Assembly: GCF_003970695.1 (NCBI RefSeq)
Contig: NZ_CP034570.1
Coordinates: 930,001-994,000, forward strand
Source: Maribacter sp. MJ134
GTDB lineage: Bacteria; Bacteroidota; Bacteroidia; Flavobacteriales; Flavobacteriaceae
Direction: 5' to 3'
DNA: 64,000 nucleotides
Part shown: in pieces, positions 45,713 to 53,959 of the stretch
How positions within the stretch are numbered: position 1 is the first letter of the stretch
How the letters are laid out: each line of letters starts with the position of its first letter
The notes under the pieces: model-generated
Told to the model about the DNA's origin: nothing
Databases searched by the model: none
What the model saw: only the letters and a program-made list of their open reading frames with translations
Translations under genes and position numbers: made by a program

Positions 45713-47041
45713 ATGAAGAAACTTGCGTTGCACTGGCAGATAATGATAGGTATGGTTTTGGGACTGTTTTTTGGTTTCGGAATGACCTATTTTGACTGGG
45801 GGAAAGAATTTGTGATCAATTGGATCGCTCCACTAGGAACCATATTTATTAAACTACTCAAGCTCATTGCAGTCCCACTGATTTTAGCATCCTTGATCAA
45901 GGGTATTTCTGACCTAAAGGACATCTCTAAATTTAGGAATATAGGCCTTAGAACCATAGGTATTTATGTGGGTACCACCACGGTAGCCATTATTTTGGGC
46001 CTTGTATTGGTGAACCTTATAGAACCCGGAAATGGTATTTCCGAAGAGACCATCGAGAAATTGACATCCACCTACGCCAACGATGAAGGGGTCACTGCTA
46101 AATTGGAGGAAGCCTCACGTCAAAAAGAAAGCGGACCATTGAAGTTCTTAGAAGATATGGTTCCCGATAACGCGGTCAGTGCCTTGGGAAACAATCAATT
46201 GATGCTACAGGTTATTTTCTTTACCATTTTCATGGGAATTTCCATGTTGTTAATTGGAGAGGAAAGTGCGAGACCGTTAAAGAAATTCTTTGATTCCTTA
46301 AATGACGTGGTCTTAAAAATGGTAGATCTTATAATGCTTACCGCACCTTTTGCCGTATTCGCCCTATTAGCCAATGTTGTCGTCTCCTCTAGCGACCCGG
46401 AAATTCTGCTGGCACTCTTGAAATATGCGGGAGTGGTAGTTTTGGGCTTGTTCTTGATGATAGTCTTCTATGCAACATTAGTTTCTGTATTTGCAAAAAA
46501 GAATCCCTTTTGGTTCTTAAAACAACTGAGTCCCGCACAATTACTTGCCTTTTCAACAAGTTCAAGTGCGGCTACACTTCCGGTTACTATGGAGCGGGTA
46601 GAGGAGCATATTGGGGTGGACAAGGAGGTTTCTAGCTTTGTGCTTCCCGTCGGGGCAACGGTAAACATGGACGGGACTAGTCTGTATCAGGGTATAGCCG
46701 CTGTTTTTATAGCGCAGGCCTTGAGTTTTGACCTTCCTCTGCCAGCACAATTGACCATAGTTTTAACAGCGCTTCTAGCCTCTATCGGAACCGCGGCGGT
46801 TCCGGGTGCCGGAATGGTAATGCTGGTCATCGTATTGGAATCCGTTGGCTTTCCGCCAGATAAATATGCCATAGGCCTTGCCTTGATATTTGCGGTGGAC
46901 AGACCATTGGATATGTTGCGAACCGTTGTTAATATTACGGGTGACGCAACAGTGGCCACTATAGTGGCCAAATCGGTAGATAAATTACATGATCATCCGA
47001 AGGCGGCGAATTGGGACGACCATTATGACGAAGTAAAATAG
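45713..47041 (+). CDS. Dicarboxylate/amino acid:cation symporter (SDF family, GltP/DctA-like)
   Basis: A 442-residue eight-span transporter. The HP1 Ser-rich hairpin AFSTSSSAATLPVTMERVEE and the NMDGTSLYQGIAAVFIAQ motif (sodium and substrate binding) are unmistakable, with GIGTAAVPGAGMVML-like HP2 (SIGTAAVPGAGMVMLVIVLE). The C-terminal RPLDMLRTVVNITGDATVAT carries the substrate-contacting Arg/Asp residues. It takes up glutamate, aspartate or C4-dicarboxylates with sodium or protons. It is 20 bases upstream of the ATP-grasp gene and probably leads this operon. Confidence 0.92.
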   Translation: MKKLALHWQIMIGMVLGLFFGFGMTYFDWGKEFVINWIAPLGTIFIKLLKLIAVPLILASLIKGISDLKDISKFRNIGLRTIGIYVGTTTVAIILGLVLVNLIEPGNGISEETIEKLTSTYANDEGVTAKLEEASRQKESGPLKFLEDMVPDNAVSALGNNQLMLQVIFFTIFMGISMLLIGEESARPLKKFFDSLNDVVLKMVDLIMLTAPFAVFALLANVVVSSSDPEILLALLKYAGVVVLGLFLMIVFYATLVSVFAKKNPFWFLKQLSPAQLLAFSTSSSAATLPVTMERVEEHIGVDKEVSSFVLPVGATVNMDGTSLYQGIAAVFIAQALSFDLPLPAQLTIVLTALLASIGTAAVPGAGMVMLVIVLESVGFPPDKYAIGLALIFAVDRPLDMLRTVVNITGDATVATIVAKSVDKLHDHPKAANWDDHYDEVK

Positions 47042-47061
47042 AAACAATAAAACGGTTGAAA

Positions 47062-48093
47062 ATGAACATTTGCTTTTTAATGTATCCTTGGGAAGAAATA
47101 GACCCGGAAAACGATACCAGTTTAGCGTTGATACACGAATGTGTAAAACGAAAACATGGTGTTGCCTTGTGTTCCCCGGCGAATCTCACCATAAGAAACA
47201 GTGTTACGAACGCTTTTTGTACGGTACTTAACCGTATGGATAAGGTTTCCACAAGTTTAAAATCGTTTTATAAGCAGGCTACCCTACGTGAAGAAATGTT
47301 ACCGCTAGCGGGGTTCGATGTTATTTTTATGAGGGCCAATCCGCCGCTGGACCCAATAATGCTCAATTTTTTGGATTCGGTCAAGGACGACGTTTTCATT
47401 GTGAATTCCCTACAAGGCATCAGGGAAGCCAATAACAAACTGTATACTGCTGCTTTTGGCGATTCCCACAGTAATATTATTCCGGCTACCCATGTCTCCA
47501 AAAATAAAAATTACCTTATTCAGCAAATCAAGGAGGCTAAAGCCGATAAGATGATTTTGAAGCCTTTGAACGGCTTTGGCGGTTCGGGCGTCATATTGAT
47601 TGAAAAGTCGGCCATGAGCAGCATAAAGTCCTTGTTGGATTTTTACATCACCAATCCGGACGGTACATCGAACTATGTGATACTTCAGGAATATATAGAA
47701 GGGGCGGACCAAGGAGATGTACGCGTGCTTCTTTTAAACGGGGAAGTGATCGGCGCCATGAAAAGGGTTCCGGGTACGGACGACCACCGTTCCAATGTTT
47801 CTGCTGGTGGTACTGTGGCAAAGCATAGCTTAACAAAACAAGAGAAGGCACTTTGCAAACAAATAGGGCCAAAATTGGTTAAGGACGGACTCTTTTTTGT
47901 GGGTATTGACGTTATAGGAGGGAAATTAGTTGAGGTCAATGTCATGTCCCCGGGAGGTGTTACCTATATGAACAAGGTATACAAAACCAAGATACAAGTA
48001 AAGGTCATCGATTTTGTAGAAAGTAAGGTAATCGATAAGCTAAAGGCGTTTGACAGACGTTCCCGTCTCCGTAACGAGGTAGAAAATGCATAA
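47062..48093 (+). CDS. ATP-grasp ligase, RimK/GshB-like
   Basis: A 343-residue protein starting MNICFLMYPWEEIDPENDTS; a TTG at 47056 is a poorer start. The C-terminal two thirds are the ATP-grasp fold: MILKPLNGFGGSGVILIEKS (ATP loop), LQEYIEGADQGDVRVLLLNG (conserved QEYI) and GIDVIGGKLVEVNVMSPGGV (metal-binding E-x-N). Glutathione synthetase and RimK ligases have this layout. It should couple ATP hydrolysis to joining an amino acid or peptide to a carboxylate. It overlaps the next start by 8 bases, so it is translationally coupled. Which acid it ligates is unknown. Confidence 0.85.
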   Translation: MNICFLMYPWEEIDPENDTSLALIHECVKRKHGVALCSPANLTIRNSVTNAFCTVLNRMDKVSTSLKSFYKQATLREEMLPLAGFDVIFMRANPPLDPIMLNFLDSVKDDVFIVNSLQGIREANNKLYTAAFGDSHSNIIPATHVSKNKNYLIQQIKEAKADKMILKPLNGFGGSGVILIEKSAMSSIKSLLDFYITNPDGTSNYVILQEYIEGADQGDVRVLLLNGEVIGAMKRVPGTDDHRSNVSAGGTVAKHSLTKQEKALCKQIGPKLVKDGLFFVGIDVIGGKLVEVNVMSPGGVTYMNKVYKTKIQVKVIDFVESKVIDKLKAFDRRSRLRNEVENA

Positions 48094-48913
48094 GCTTTCC
48101 ATTGCCGATATCATTTCCAATATAAATGCGGAAATTCGCTTTGAGGCGGTTTCCGCGGATTACTCCTTTACCATTAAGATTGCGAATTACGCGCCCTACA
48201 TCTGCGGAGCGGTCCACGATGGTCATCAATTTAGAAAAACGCTTTGGGAGAATTGCTTGCATACGGAACATGACCGGTGGTATGAAGAAGACCCTTGTAC
48301 AAAAGAAATGGTACAATCGCACCCTATTGTTATTGCCGGTCGCGATAGCAGATTTGAATACGACCTTAACAGAGCTCCTGAAACCGCCATTTACGAGGAT
48401 GCTTGGGGTAAAAAGCTATGGAAAATGCCAATTTCGGCCAAAGAGCGAAAAGAGAGCTTAGAAAAGCACCAGAATTTTTATAGGGTAGTACAGGCACTGG
48501 TTCAGAAGATAGAGGCACTGTACGGAAAAGCCCTTGTTTTTGACATTCATAGTTACAATTGGAAAAGATGGGATAGGGAAGTACCCACTTGGAATTTAGG
48601 CACCTCCAATATTGATAATGAAAGATTTGGGGCGCTGGCCGCAGCGTGGAGCAAAAGATTAGGAACGATGAATCTACCGAACGGTATAAAATCGACCTCA
48701 AAAATAAATGATACTTTTCAAGGTAATGGCTACTTTCTTAAGTACATCACCCAAAACTTTAAAAATACCTTGGTTTTGGCCACGGAAATAGCTAAAGTGT
48801 ACTGTAATGAATATGAGGGTATAATTTATCCCGAGGTAGTGCGTTCCGTGGAGTCACAGTTAAAAGAATTGATACCTTTACAGCTCAAAGAGTTTCAGGA
48901 TTATTTAGGATGA
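48086..48913 (+). CDS. N-formylglutamate amidohydrolase family protein
   Basis: A 275-residue protein matching the FGase family: KIANYAPYICGAVHDGHQFR, RDSRFEYDLNRAPETAIYED and ALVFDIHSYNWKRWDRE, where the DxHS motif and conserved Arg/Asn residues form the zinc site. In the hut pathway these enzymes cleave N-formylglutamate to formate and glutamate. No other hut genes are nearby, so here the substrate is probably another acylated amino acid or peptide linked to the neighbouring ATP-grasp ligase. Its TGA overlaps the next ATG by four bases (ATGA). Confidence 0.85.
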   Translation: MHKLSIADIISNINAEIRFEAVSADYSFTIKIANYAPYICGAVHDGHQFRKTLWENCLHTEHDRWYEEDPCTKEMVQSHPIVIAGRDSRFEYDLNRAPETAIYEDAWGKKLWKMPISAKERKESLEKHQNFYRVVQALVQKIEALYGKALVFDIHSYNWKRWDREVPTWNLGTSNIDNERFGALAAAWSKRLGTMNLPNGIKSTSKINDTFQGNGYFLKYITQNFKNTLVLATEIAKVYCNEYEGIIYPEVVRSVESQLKELIPLQLKEFQDYLG

Positions 48914-50082
48914 TAGGAGAAAAACAACAGATTGCGTTGCAGGAGGAATATGCCGACCTTTTTGAGGTCGATGCCAATCTAGACCGTTTGGTAAAGAAGA
49001 TTGAATTGCTCAGCTATGTGAATCCTTTGAATATAGAGAAGGCAAAAAACCGGTTCTTTACTTCAAAATACACCGAAGACCCCGTTTTTAGATACCCCAA
49101 GTTAAAATTTGATGCGTATAAGTTACACCGTCTTTTCTTTTCACAACGTTTGGAACGCATTACGGATGAACGGATACGTCAAGTGTATCAAGACATCATT
49201 TATTACTACTCCAATATGGTTCAATGTATTGAAACCATAGGTCAGGATAAGCGTTTCTATTACAATTCCCTGCGGGTGTACGGTTCACCGACCGAGAAAG
49301 ATGTACAAAATGCCCAATTTATTCTTCATTATGCCAATGAACCGGAATCTTCGGATATGGATAAGATATATACGGCAGAAGAGGCGAAAGCATATTTCGA
49401 GAAATTTTCCGATCAGTACGATTTTCCGTTGAACATTAAGTTCTCTACGCATATTGCCGCGGATGCTATGGTCAGCAATGCGTCACAATCCTTACTCATT
49501 AAGCGAAATACAAAATTCAGCAAGAACCAGTTGCTCACCCTTGCCAACCATGAGATAGGAGTGCACTTGGTTACTACTTATAATGGGATGTACCAACCGT
49601 TAAAAATTTTTTCAAACGGTTTTCCAAAGAATGTAGAAACCCAGGAAGGCTTGGCCGTTTTCAGCGAATATATGAGCGGAGCACTGACTTTAAAACGATT
49701 GAAGGAGTTGGCGTATCGGGTATTGGCTTCGGATAGTCTGATTAAAGGGTATAGTTTTTCCGATACTTTCGATTTGATACATAGCCAGTACAAACTCAAC
49801 AGAAATGATGCCTTCTCCATTACCTTACGTGCGCACCGAGGCGGTGGGTTTACGAAAGACCGTTTGTACTTAAGCGGTCTAAAGAAAATTTATAAGCGCT
49901 ACTTAAAGGAGAAGAGCATGGATTCACTTTTAGCCGGAAAGGTTTCCTTAGACTACGAGCCCGTAATAAAACATCTACTGGATGTAGGTCTTGCACAGAA
50001 AAATAGGTACGAGAATTTAGCGTACCAACAGAATAACAATACCAATAGAACGCTAGACTTTATCTTGAACAATCTTAAATAG
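48910..50082 (+). CDS. QEGLA-motif (DUF1704) metallopeptidase-like protein
   Basis: A 390-residue protein of the family named for its QEGLA motif (flavohaemoglobin expression-modulating, TIGR02421). The zinc site is visible: HEIGVH at residues 214-219 and Gln245-Glu246-GLA. From memory, eukaryotic members of this family (MATCAP) are zinc carboxypeptidases that remove a C-terminal tyrosine, with an HExxxH and downstream Glu. That suggests a C-terminal amino acid carboxypeptidase here. It ends the symporter-ATP-grasp-FGase operon. Its neighbour on the other side is convergent. Confidence 0.85.
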   Translation: MIGEKQQIALQEEYADLFEVDANLDRLVKKIELLSYVNPLNIEKAKNRFFTSKYTEDPVFRYPKLKFDAYKLHRLFFSQRLERITDERIRQVYQDIIYYYSNMVQCIETIGQDKRFYYNSLRVYGSPTEKDVQNAQFILHYANEPESSDMDKIYTAEEAKAYFEKFSDQYDFPLNIKFSTHIAADAMVSNASQSLLIKRNTKFSKNQLLTLANHEIGVHLVTTYNGMYQPLKIFSNGFPKNVETQEGLAVFSEYMSGALTLKRLKELAYRVLASDSLIKGYSFSDTFDLIHSQYKLNRNDAFSITLRAHRGGGFTKDRLYLSGLKKIYKRYLKEKSMDSLLAGKVSLDYEPVIKHLLDVGLAQKNRYENLAYQQNNNTNRTLDFILNNLK

Positions 50083-50098
50083 GTTTAGATACGTCTTT

Positions 50099-51256
50099 TT
50101 AGTCCTCATTTTTCTTGGCTTCCCGCTTTGTTTTGCGCTCCTGCCTTTTTTCTTCCTTTTCCTGGGCTTTATCCGCTTCTTCGGCCGCATCTTCAAAATC
50201 AATGTCGTCATCCACAACCCCTTTAAAGGCCTGTATCCACGCATTTTTAAAGATTCCGGTAACAGTAGGCCATATCTTGGGACCAACATTATTCAAATCG
50301 CCCTCAATAGGCACTTTAGTGGCCAAGGTATTGTTTTTTTGATTTTTAAGCACAAACTTAAAGAAGCCAACAAAACCTTCCCATAGCGTTCCCAAGAAGC
50401 CGTCATCCTTTCCAATAAGTTTACTGTCCTTGATAATCGGTTTAATGGAACCCTTTAGAAATCCGTCTGCAATGGCTATTTCCCCGAAAACTTCGAACGT
50501 ACCGCTGTCAAAATCTATCTTGGCATAGTGTTTTGTAAAATCGTTCAGTGCGGTGGCGTCGGCATTGGTAATGGATAAAGCGATATCCATATCGGGTATT
50601 TCTTTAACAATGTTCATTTTTCCGTCGAGCTGCATCGAACCATTACCAATAGAAACCGCGGTGGCATGAACTTCTGAGGGTAGGGTGCGCTCTTTTTGCA
50701 CCACGTTTCTAAGGTTGGATGCTGAAAGTTGAATGTTCTTTAAGTTTAAATCGATATTAGGGTCGGCCTGCAGTTGAACAAATGCTGCAGTACCATCTAT
50801 AATCTCTAGATGATTAATGTCTATGGGCACAAGGTCGGTAAGCGCCTTGGACCAGTCCTCTACTTCTGGTTCAGTGCCATTTACCTGCTGGTCTTCGAAT
50901 ACGTAGATGAACTTGGGCCGGGTCATTGTAATTTCACTCACAATCCTACCATCCAGAAGTGCATTCCACTCCATAGAAATATCCGTTTTCTCAAAGTCGA
51001 GAAAGGGAACATTCGAGGATGCCTCTACCTTGTTGAGGTACAGTCCGTGGATTACGTAGGCCCCACGCCATAAAGCCAAATCAATATCATCTACCTGACC
51101 GTAGTAACCAGGGATTTCCGCAAGCACGTTATTGACATAGTTTTTAACTGCATAGGGTAAAAGCAATCTTAAAAGAATTAAGAAAGCAATGATACTCACG
51201 GGAACGGCATATCGTTTCTTCTTGTAGGCTCTTTTCTTTTTCTTTTTTGTTGTCAT
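50099..51256 (-). CDS. DUF748/AsmA-like envelope protein
   Basis: A 385-residue protein starting MTTKKKKKRAYKKKRYAVPV, a basic cytoplasmic head, then one membrane span (SIIAFLILLRLLLPYAVKNY) and a long extracytoplasmic beta-rich domain (GYYGQVDDIDLALWRGAYVI, HGLYLNKVEASSNVPFLDFE, NVGPKIWPTVTGIFKNAWIQ) fitting DUF748 or AsmA-like proteins that span the periplasm and may carry lipids. The C-terminus is an unusual charged run of Glu/Lys/Arg (about residues 355-385). The ATG at 51256 is chosen over one at 51331 that adds 25 residues. Confidence 0.8.
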   Translation of the reverse strand: MTTKKKKKRAYKKKRYAVPVSIIAFLILLRLLLPYAVKNYVNNVLAEIPGYYGQVDDIDLALWRGAYVIHGLYLNKVEASSNVPFLDFEKTDISMEWNALLDGRIVSEITMTRPKFIYVFEDQQVNGTEPEVEDWSKALTDLVPIDINHLEIIDGTAAFVQLQADPNIDLNLKNIQLSASNLRNVVQKERTLPSEVHATAVSIGNGSMQLDGKMNIVKEIPDMDIALSITNADATALNDFTKHYAKIDFDSGTFEVFGEIAIADGFLKGSIKPIIKDSKLIGKDDGFLGTLWEGFVGFFKFVLKNQKNNTLATKVPIEGDLNNVGPKIWPTVTGIFKNAWIQAFKGVVDDDIDFEDAAEEADKAQEKEEKRQERKTKREAKKNED

Positions 51257-51349
51257 ATTTAAAAAATGTGCCGCAAAGATTAAATTTTTAACGATATCAG
51301 CTTGGTTCAAATGAAATATTTGAGACCTCATACCAGTTGTAAAGACCGC

Positions 51350-51370
51350 TTAAATCGTATACGATTAATT
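51350..51370. repeat. Palindromic flanking repeat, left copy
   Basis: A perfect 12-base palindrome ATCGTATACGAT (51355-51366) in a longer match: CTTAAA before it and TAAT after it are shared with the copy at 55684-55706. A looser copy (TTAAATCGTATATGATAT) lies within the DCC gene at 51515-51532. Confidence 0.55.
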
Positions 51371-51431
51371 CTAGTCTAAAATAAAAGGCTTTGTTCTGTA
51401 TGTTGGAAAATGAGACCAACAGTGAGCGGAT

Positions 51432-51836
51432 TTATAGAAATTTGGACTGAAGTTCCGGTGTTGGAATCATGCAAGCATCTTTTTTTCCGAACCAGGCATA
51501 GCGATAGCGCGCGATTAAATCGTATATGATATTCCGTAAATCACTAGGAATCAAGTATAAAATTCTTGAAATGGTTCGAAAACCCTTAAGGTGACTACCG
51601 ATTTGTAAGGCAGCGTCCGATTTGATGTAATAGGCAACTCCCGGTTCAATTAAAACGACCGAATCAATTCGTGCGGTATCGATTCCACGTTCCGACACCA
51701 GTTTTTGACCAATTTCACTTTGCAGGGAAGCATAGCGAAAGGTGTCCGCAGTATCACGTTTGATAACAAACTGAATAAAGCCATTGCAAAGATTGCAAAT
51801 GCCGTCAAAAAGAATAATTTTCTTAGTTACTTCCAC
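51432..51836 (-). CDS. DCC family thiol-disulfide oxidoreductase (DUF393)
   Basis: A 134-residue protein with the defining DCC-type motif IILFDGICNLCNGFIQFVIK (CxxC at about residues 14-17) and the family tail (SDLRNIIYDLIARYRYAWFG). It is a small cytoplasmic redox protein. The start is GTG at 51836; a perfect -7 box at 51841-51848 places the transcript start at or very near that GTG, so the message may be leaderless. No other Met lies close by. Confidence 0.85.
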   Translation of the reverse strand: MEVTKKIILFDGICNLCNGFIQFVIKRDTADTFRYASLQSEIGQKLVSERGIDTARIDSVVLIEPGVAYYIKSDAALQIGSHLKGFRTISRILYLIPSDLRNIIYDLIARYRYAWFGKKDACMIPTPELQSKFL

Positions 51837-51840
51837 GTAA

Positions 51841-51848
51841 CAAAGATA
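51841..51848 (-). promoter_or_regulatory. -7 box of the DCC gene
   Basis: The minus strand reads TATCTTTG, matching TAnnTTTG only five bases before the GTG start, so the mRNA may begin at its start codon. Confidence 0.55.
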
Positions 51849-51875
51849 TGCCAGGAGAGGTGCAACACCTAAATT

Positions 51876-53648
51876 TTATAAAGTATTTAAGAAACTGGTC
51901 AAATCGGTTTCTTTATCCAGTCCTAATTTCTTTTTAAGTCGGTATTTTGATTTTAGAATACTATCAGGCAATACATTTAAGGTGGCTGCAATCTCTTTGG
52001 TAGTCAGGTTCATACGTAGAAAAGCAGCCAAGCGTATTTCCTTTTCGGAGATATCAGCTGCAAGTGTTTTCAATTTCTGGTCAAAATCATTATGGACTTC
52101 TGCAAAATAGGTTTTAAACACTTCCCAGTCCTTGTCCGAGGCATTTTCTTTTTTCAAGAGCATAACTATTCGCCTAAACTCTGTTTTAAACTTGTCTGGT
52201 GAGTTTTTTACATTCTCTAAGTTTTCCATCAGCTCCTGAATAAAGGTATTCTTTTGTACAAGGTGCAGCGTTTGGCTGGTCAATTCTTTTTGCTTGTGCT
52301 CAATTTCCTTTTTATAGATTTCTTCTTGTTTTTCACGGGCGATTCGATTCTTTTTGATACGTTGTCGGTAACCAAATACGGAGAGTCCAAATAAGGCTAG
52401 GGTAGCCGCCATACCCCCAGCAAAAAGACCTTTTTGAAGATTATCAGCCCTAGATTTTGCATTTAGCGTATTAATTTCTTCTTCTTGTAGGGCTATTTCT
52501 GCTTCTTTCTTCTCTGTTTGGTATTTTACCTCAAGTTCATTGAATTGTTTAACCTTCTCCTTTTGAAAAACGGAATCATATTTTGCAAAATGCAATCTGC
52601 TGTATTCAAAAGCCTCATCGTATTGTCTTAAGGCCGCATGTGCTTCTGCTAAATCAGGATAAATTTTTATCATTTCAAGGTTGTTCTTGTTCTCCTTGGC
52701 AATGCGAAGACTTTCTTCAAAATTGGCTAATGCATTTCTATAGTCTCCTTGCTTGCTTGCTATGCGACCCAAATTCTGAAAACTATCCATGAGCATCTTC
52801 TTTTCTTTAATTCGTTTCCCTATTTGCAGGGCTTTGTTAAAATAGGATTTGGATTTCGCCAAGGAATCTAAATTGAAATAGGCCTCACCTATGAAATTGT
52901 ATTGTTCACCTATTTCAGCCCAATCATTTGATTTTTCAAAGAACCCTAGGGCATGTTTGTATAGCGGAATAGCCTCCGCATGTTTCCCTTCGGTAACCAT
53001 ATTCTCAGCTATATTGGAACGTGTAATTGCCAATCCATAATCCAAGTTATATTCAACGCAAATTGCTTCAGTCAGTCCATAATATTTATTGGATTCTTTT
53101 AAGTTTCCAAGTTGAGCATGTAATTTTCCAATATTCATATAACTTGGAGCCCTATAATCGTCTGTGTCACCAATTTCTTTACTTACCTCAATGGATTTAA
53201 GATAGGAGTCCATTGACCCCTTGAGGTCGCCAAGATACTTTTGCGCAATGCCCATATTGTTGTAGATAATCTGTAATAAAGGCTTATTTTCATTTGCGAT
53301 ACACGAATCAATGGCTTTTTTAAAATAGGGCAATGCTTTATCGTGCTCACTTCTATTTTGATGATATATTCCCTGATGTTTAAGCAAATGCACCCTGATT
53401 TTAGAATTGTTTAGTGTCTTGGACATAACGAGGGCTGTATCTAGGTAGGGTTTGGCTTTCTCAGAGTCACGTGTGACATAGGTTGAAAAAATAGCCATAT
53501 AGGTATATGCCAGTGAAGTGTCTTTTTGGGTTTTCAATAGCTGTAGCATACTATCAATTTTTCGATATCTGTATGCGTCATCTTGCGCATTCAGTGAAAG
53601 AAATTGAAATAAAATAAAAATGCTTAAAAAGAGCTGTTTCTTAATCAT
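51876..53648 (-). CDS. Membrane-anchored TPR regulator with LuxR-type helix-turn-helix
   Basis: A 590-residue one-component regulator of a type common in Bacteroidota. Signal peptide (1-22, ending LNAQD), seven or more TPRs at about 60-350 (KALPYFKKAIDSCIANENKP, AEIGEQYNFIGEAYFNLDSL, NALANFEESLRIAKENK), a membrane span at about 405-425 (GLFAGGMAATLALFGLSVFG), a coiled coil, and a cytoplasmic LuxR-type HTH at the end (EKEIRLAAFLRMNLTTKEIA, VLPDSILKSKYRLKKKLGLD). It senses something outside with the TPRs and binds DNA inside. It is divergent from the cytolysin gene with TGTCCAT boxes between them. Confidence 0.88.
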   Translation of the reverse strand: MIKKQLFLSIFILFQFLSLNAQDDAYRYRKIDSMLQLLKTQKDTSLAYTYMAIFSTYVTRDSEKAKPYLDTALVMSKTLNNSKIRVHLLKHQGIYHQNRSEHDKALPYFKKAIDSCIANENKPLLQIIYNNMGIAQKYLGDLKGSMDSYLKSIEVSKEIGDTDDYRAPSYMNIGKLHAQLGNLKESNKYYGLTEAICVEYNLDYGLAITRSNIAENMVTEGKHAEAIPLYKHALGFFEKSNDWAEIGEQYNFIGEAYFNLDSLAKSKSYFNKALQIGKRIKEKKMLMDSFQNLGRIASKQGDYRNALANFEESLRIAKENKNNLEMIKIYPDLAEAHAALRQYDEAFEYSRLHFAKYDSVFQKEKVKQFNELEVKYQTEKKEAEIALQEEEINTLNAKSRADNLQKGLFAGGMAATLALFGLSVFGYRQRIKKNRIAREKQEEIYKKEIEHKQKELTSQTLHLVQKNTFIQELMENLENVKNSPDKFKTEFRRIVMLLKKENASDKDWEVFKTYFAEVHNDFDQKLKTLAADISEKEIRLAAFLRMNLTTKEIAATLNVLPDSILKSKYRLKKKLGLDKETDLTSFLNTL

Positions 53649-53727
53649 AAGGCAGAAATAAGCGGTTATACCAAGTTAACTAAATATTTTACACTATCAA
53701 TTCATCTTTACTTATCCATAAAACCGC

Positions 53728-53891
53728 CTGTCCATACTATGTCCATGTTTTTACACAGCATTAAAAAACTGAATTAATATTTAAAATACTGAATAACAGA
53801 TATTTAATAATAATTTTTGAAGAATTAAACATTATGCTGTCCATGGTTATTTTGATGATTTTAGGCAGTATCTGTCCATACTTTGTCCATA
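53728..53891 (+). promoter_or_regulatory. TGTCCAT boxes between the TPR-LuxR and cytolysin genes
   Basis: TGTCCAT occurs at 53729-53735, 53740-53746, 53838-53844, 53873-53879 and 53884-53890, all on the plus strand. Four of them form two 19-base units, CTGTCCATACTATGTCCAT (53728-53746) and CTGTCCATACTTTGTCCAT (53872-53890), differing at one base. Inside each unit the repeats are 11 bases apart, one helical turn, as in a head-to-tail dimer site. They are good candidates for binding by the adjacent LuxR-type protein. Confidence 0.7.
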
Positions 53892-53922
53892 TTCAAAATT
53901 ATGGTTGAGCTGTTTTGAAGTC

Positions 53923-53930
53923 TAGGTTTG
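53923..53930 (+). promoter_or_regulatory. -7 box of the cytolysin gene
   Basis: TAGGTTTG matches TAnnTTTG. The transcript would start near 53935, 25 bases before ATG 53960, and the second TGTCCAT unit would lie at about -45 to -63, a usual activator position. No good -33 box is visible, which fits an activator-dependent promoter. Confidence 0.55.
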
Positions 53931-53959
53931 GAGTGTTGAATCTTAAAAACCAAGAAATT

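Noticed and set aside
48086..48913. Histidine degradation (hut) operon
   Set aside because: No hutH, hutU or hutI is nearby; the neighbours point to another role.
50053..50289. 78-residue Lys/Arg-rich minus-strand frame
   Set aside because: It overlaps the real C-terminal coding of the DUF748 gene in another frame; composition reflects the Glu/Lys-rich tail there.
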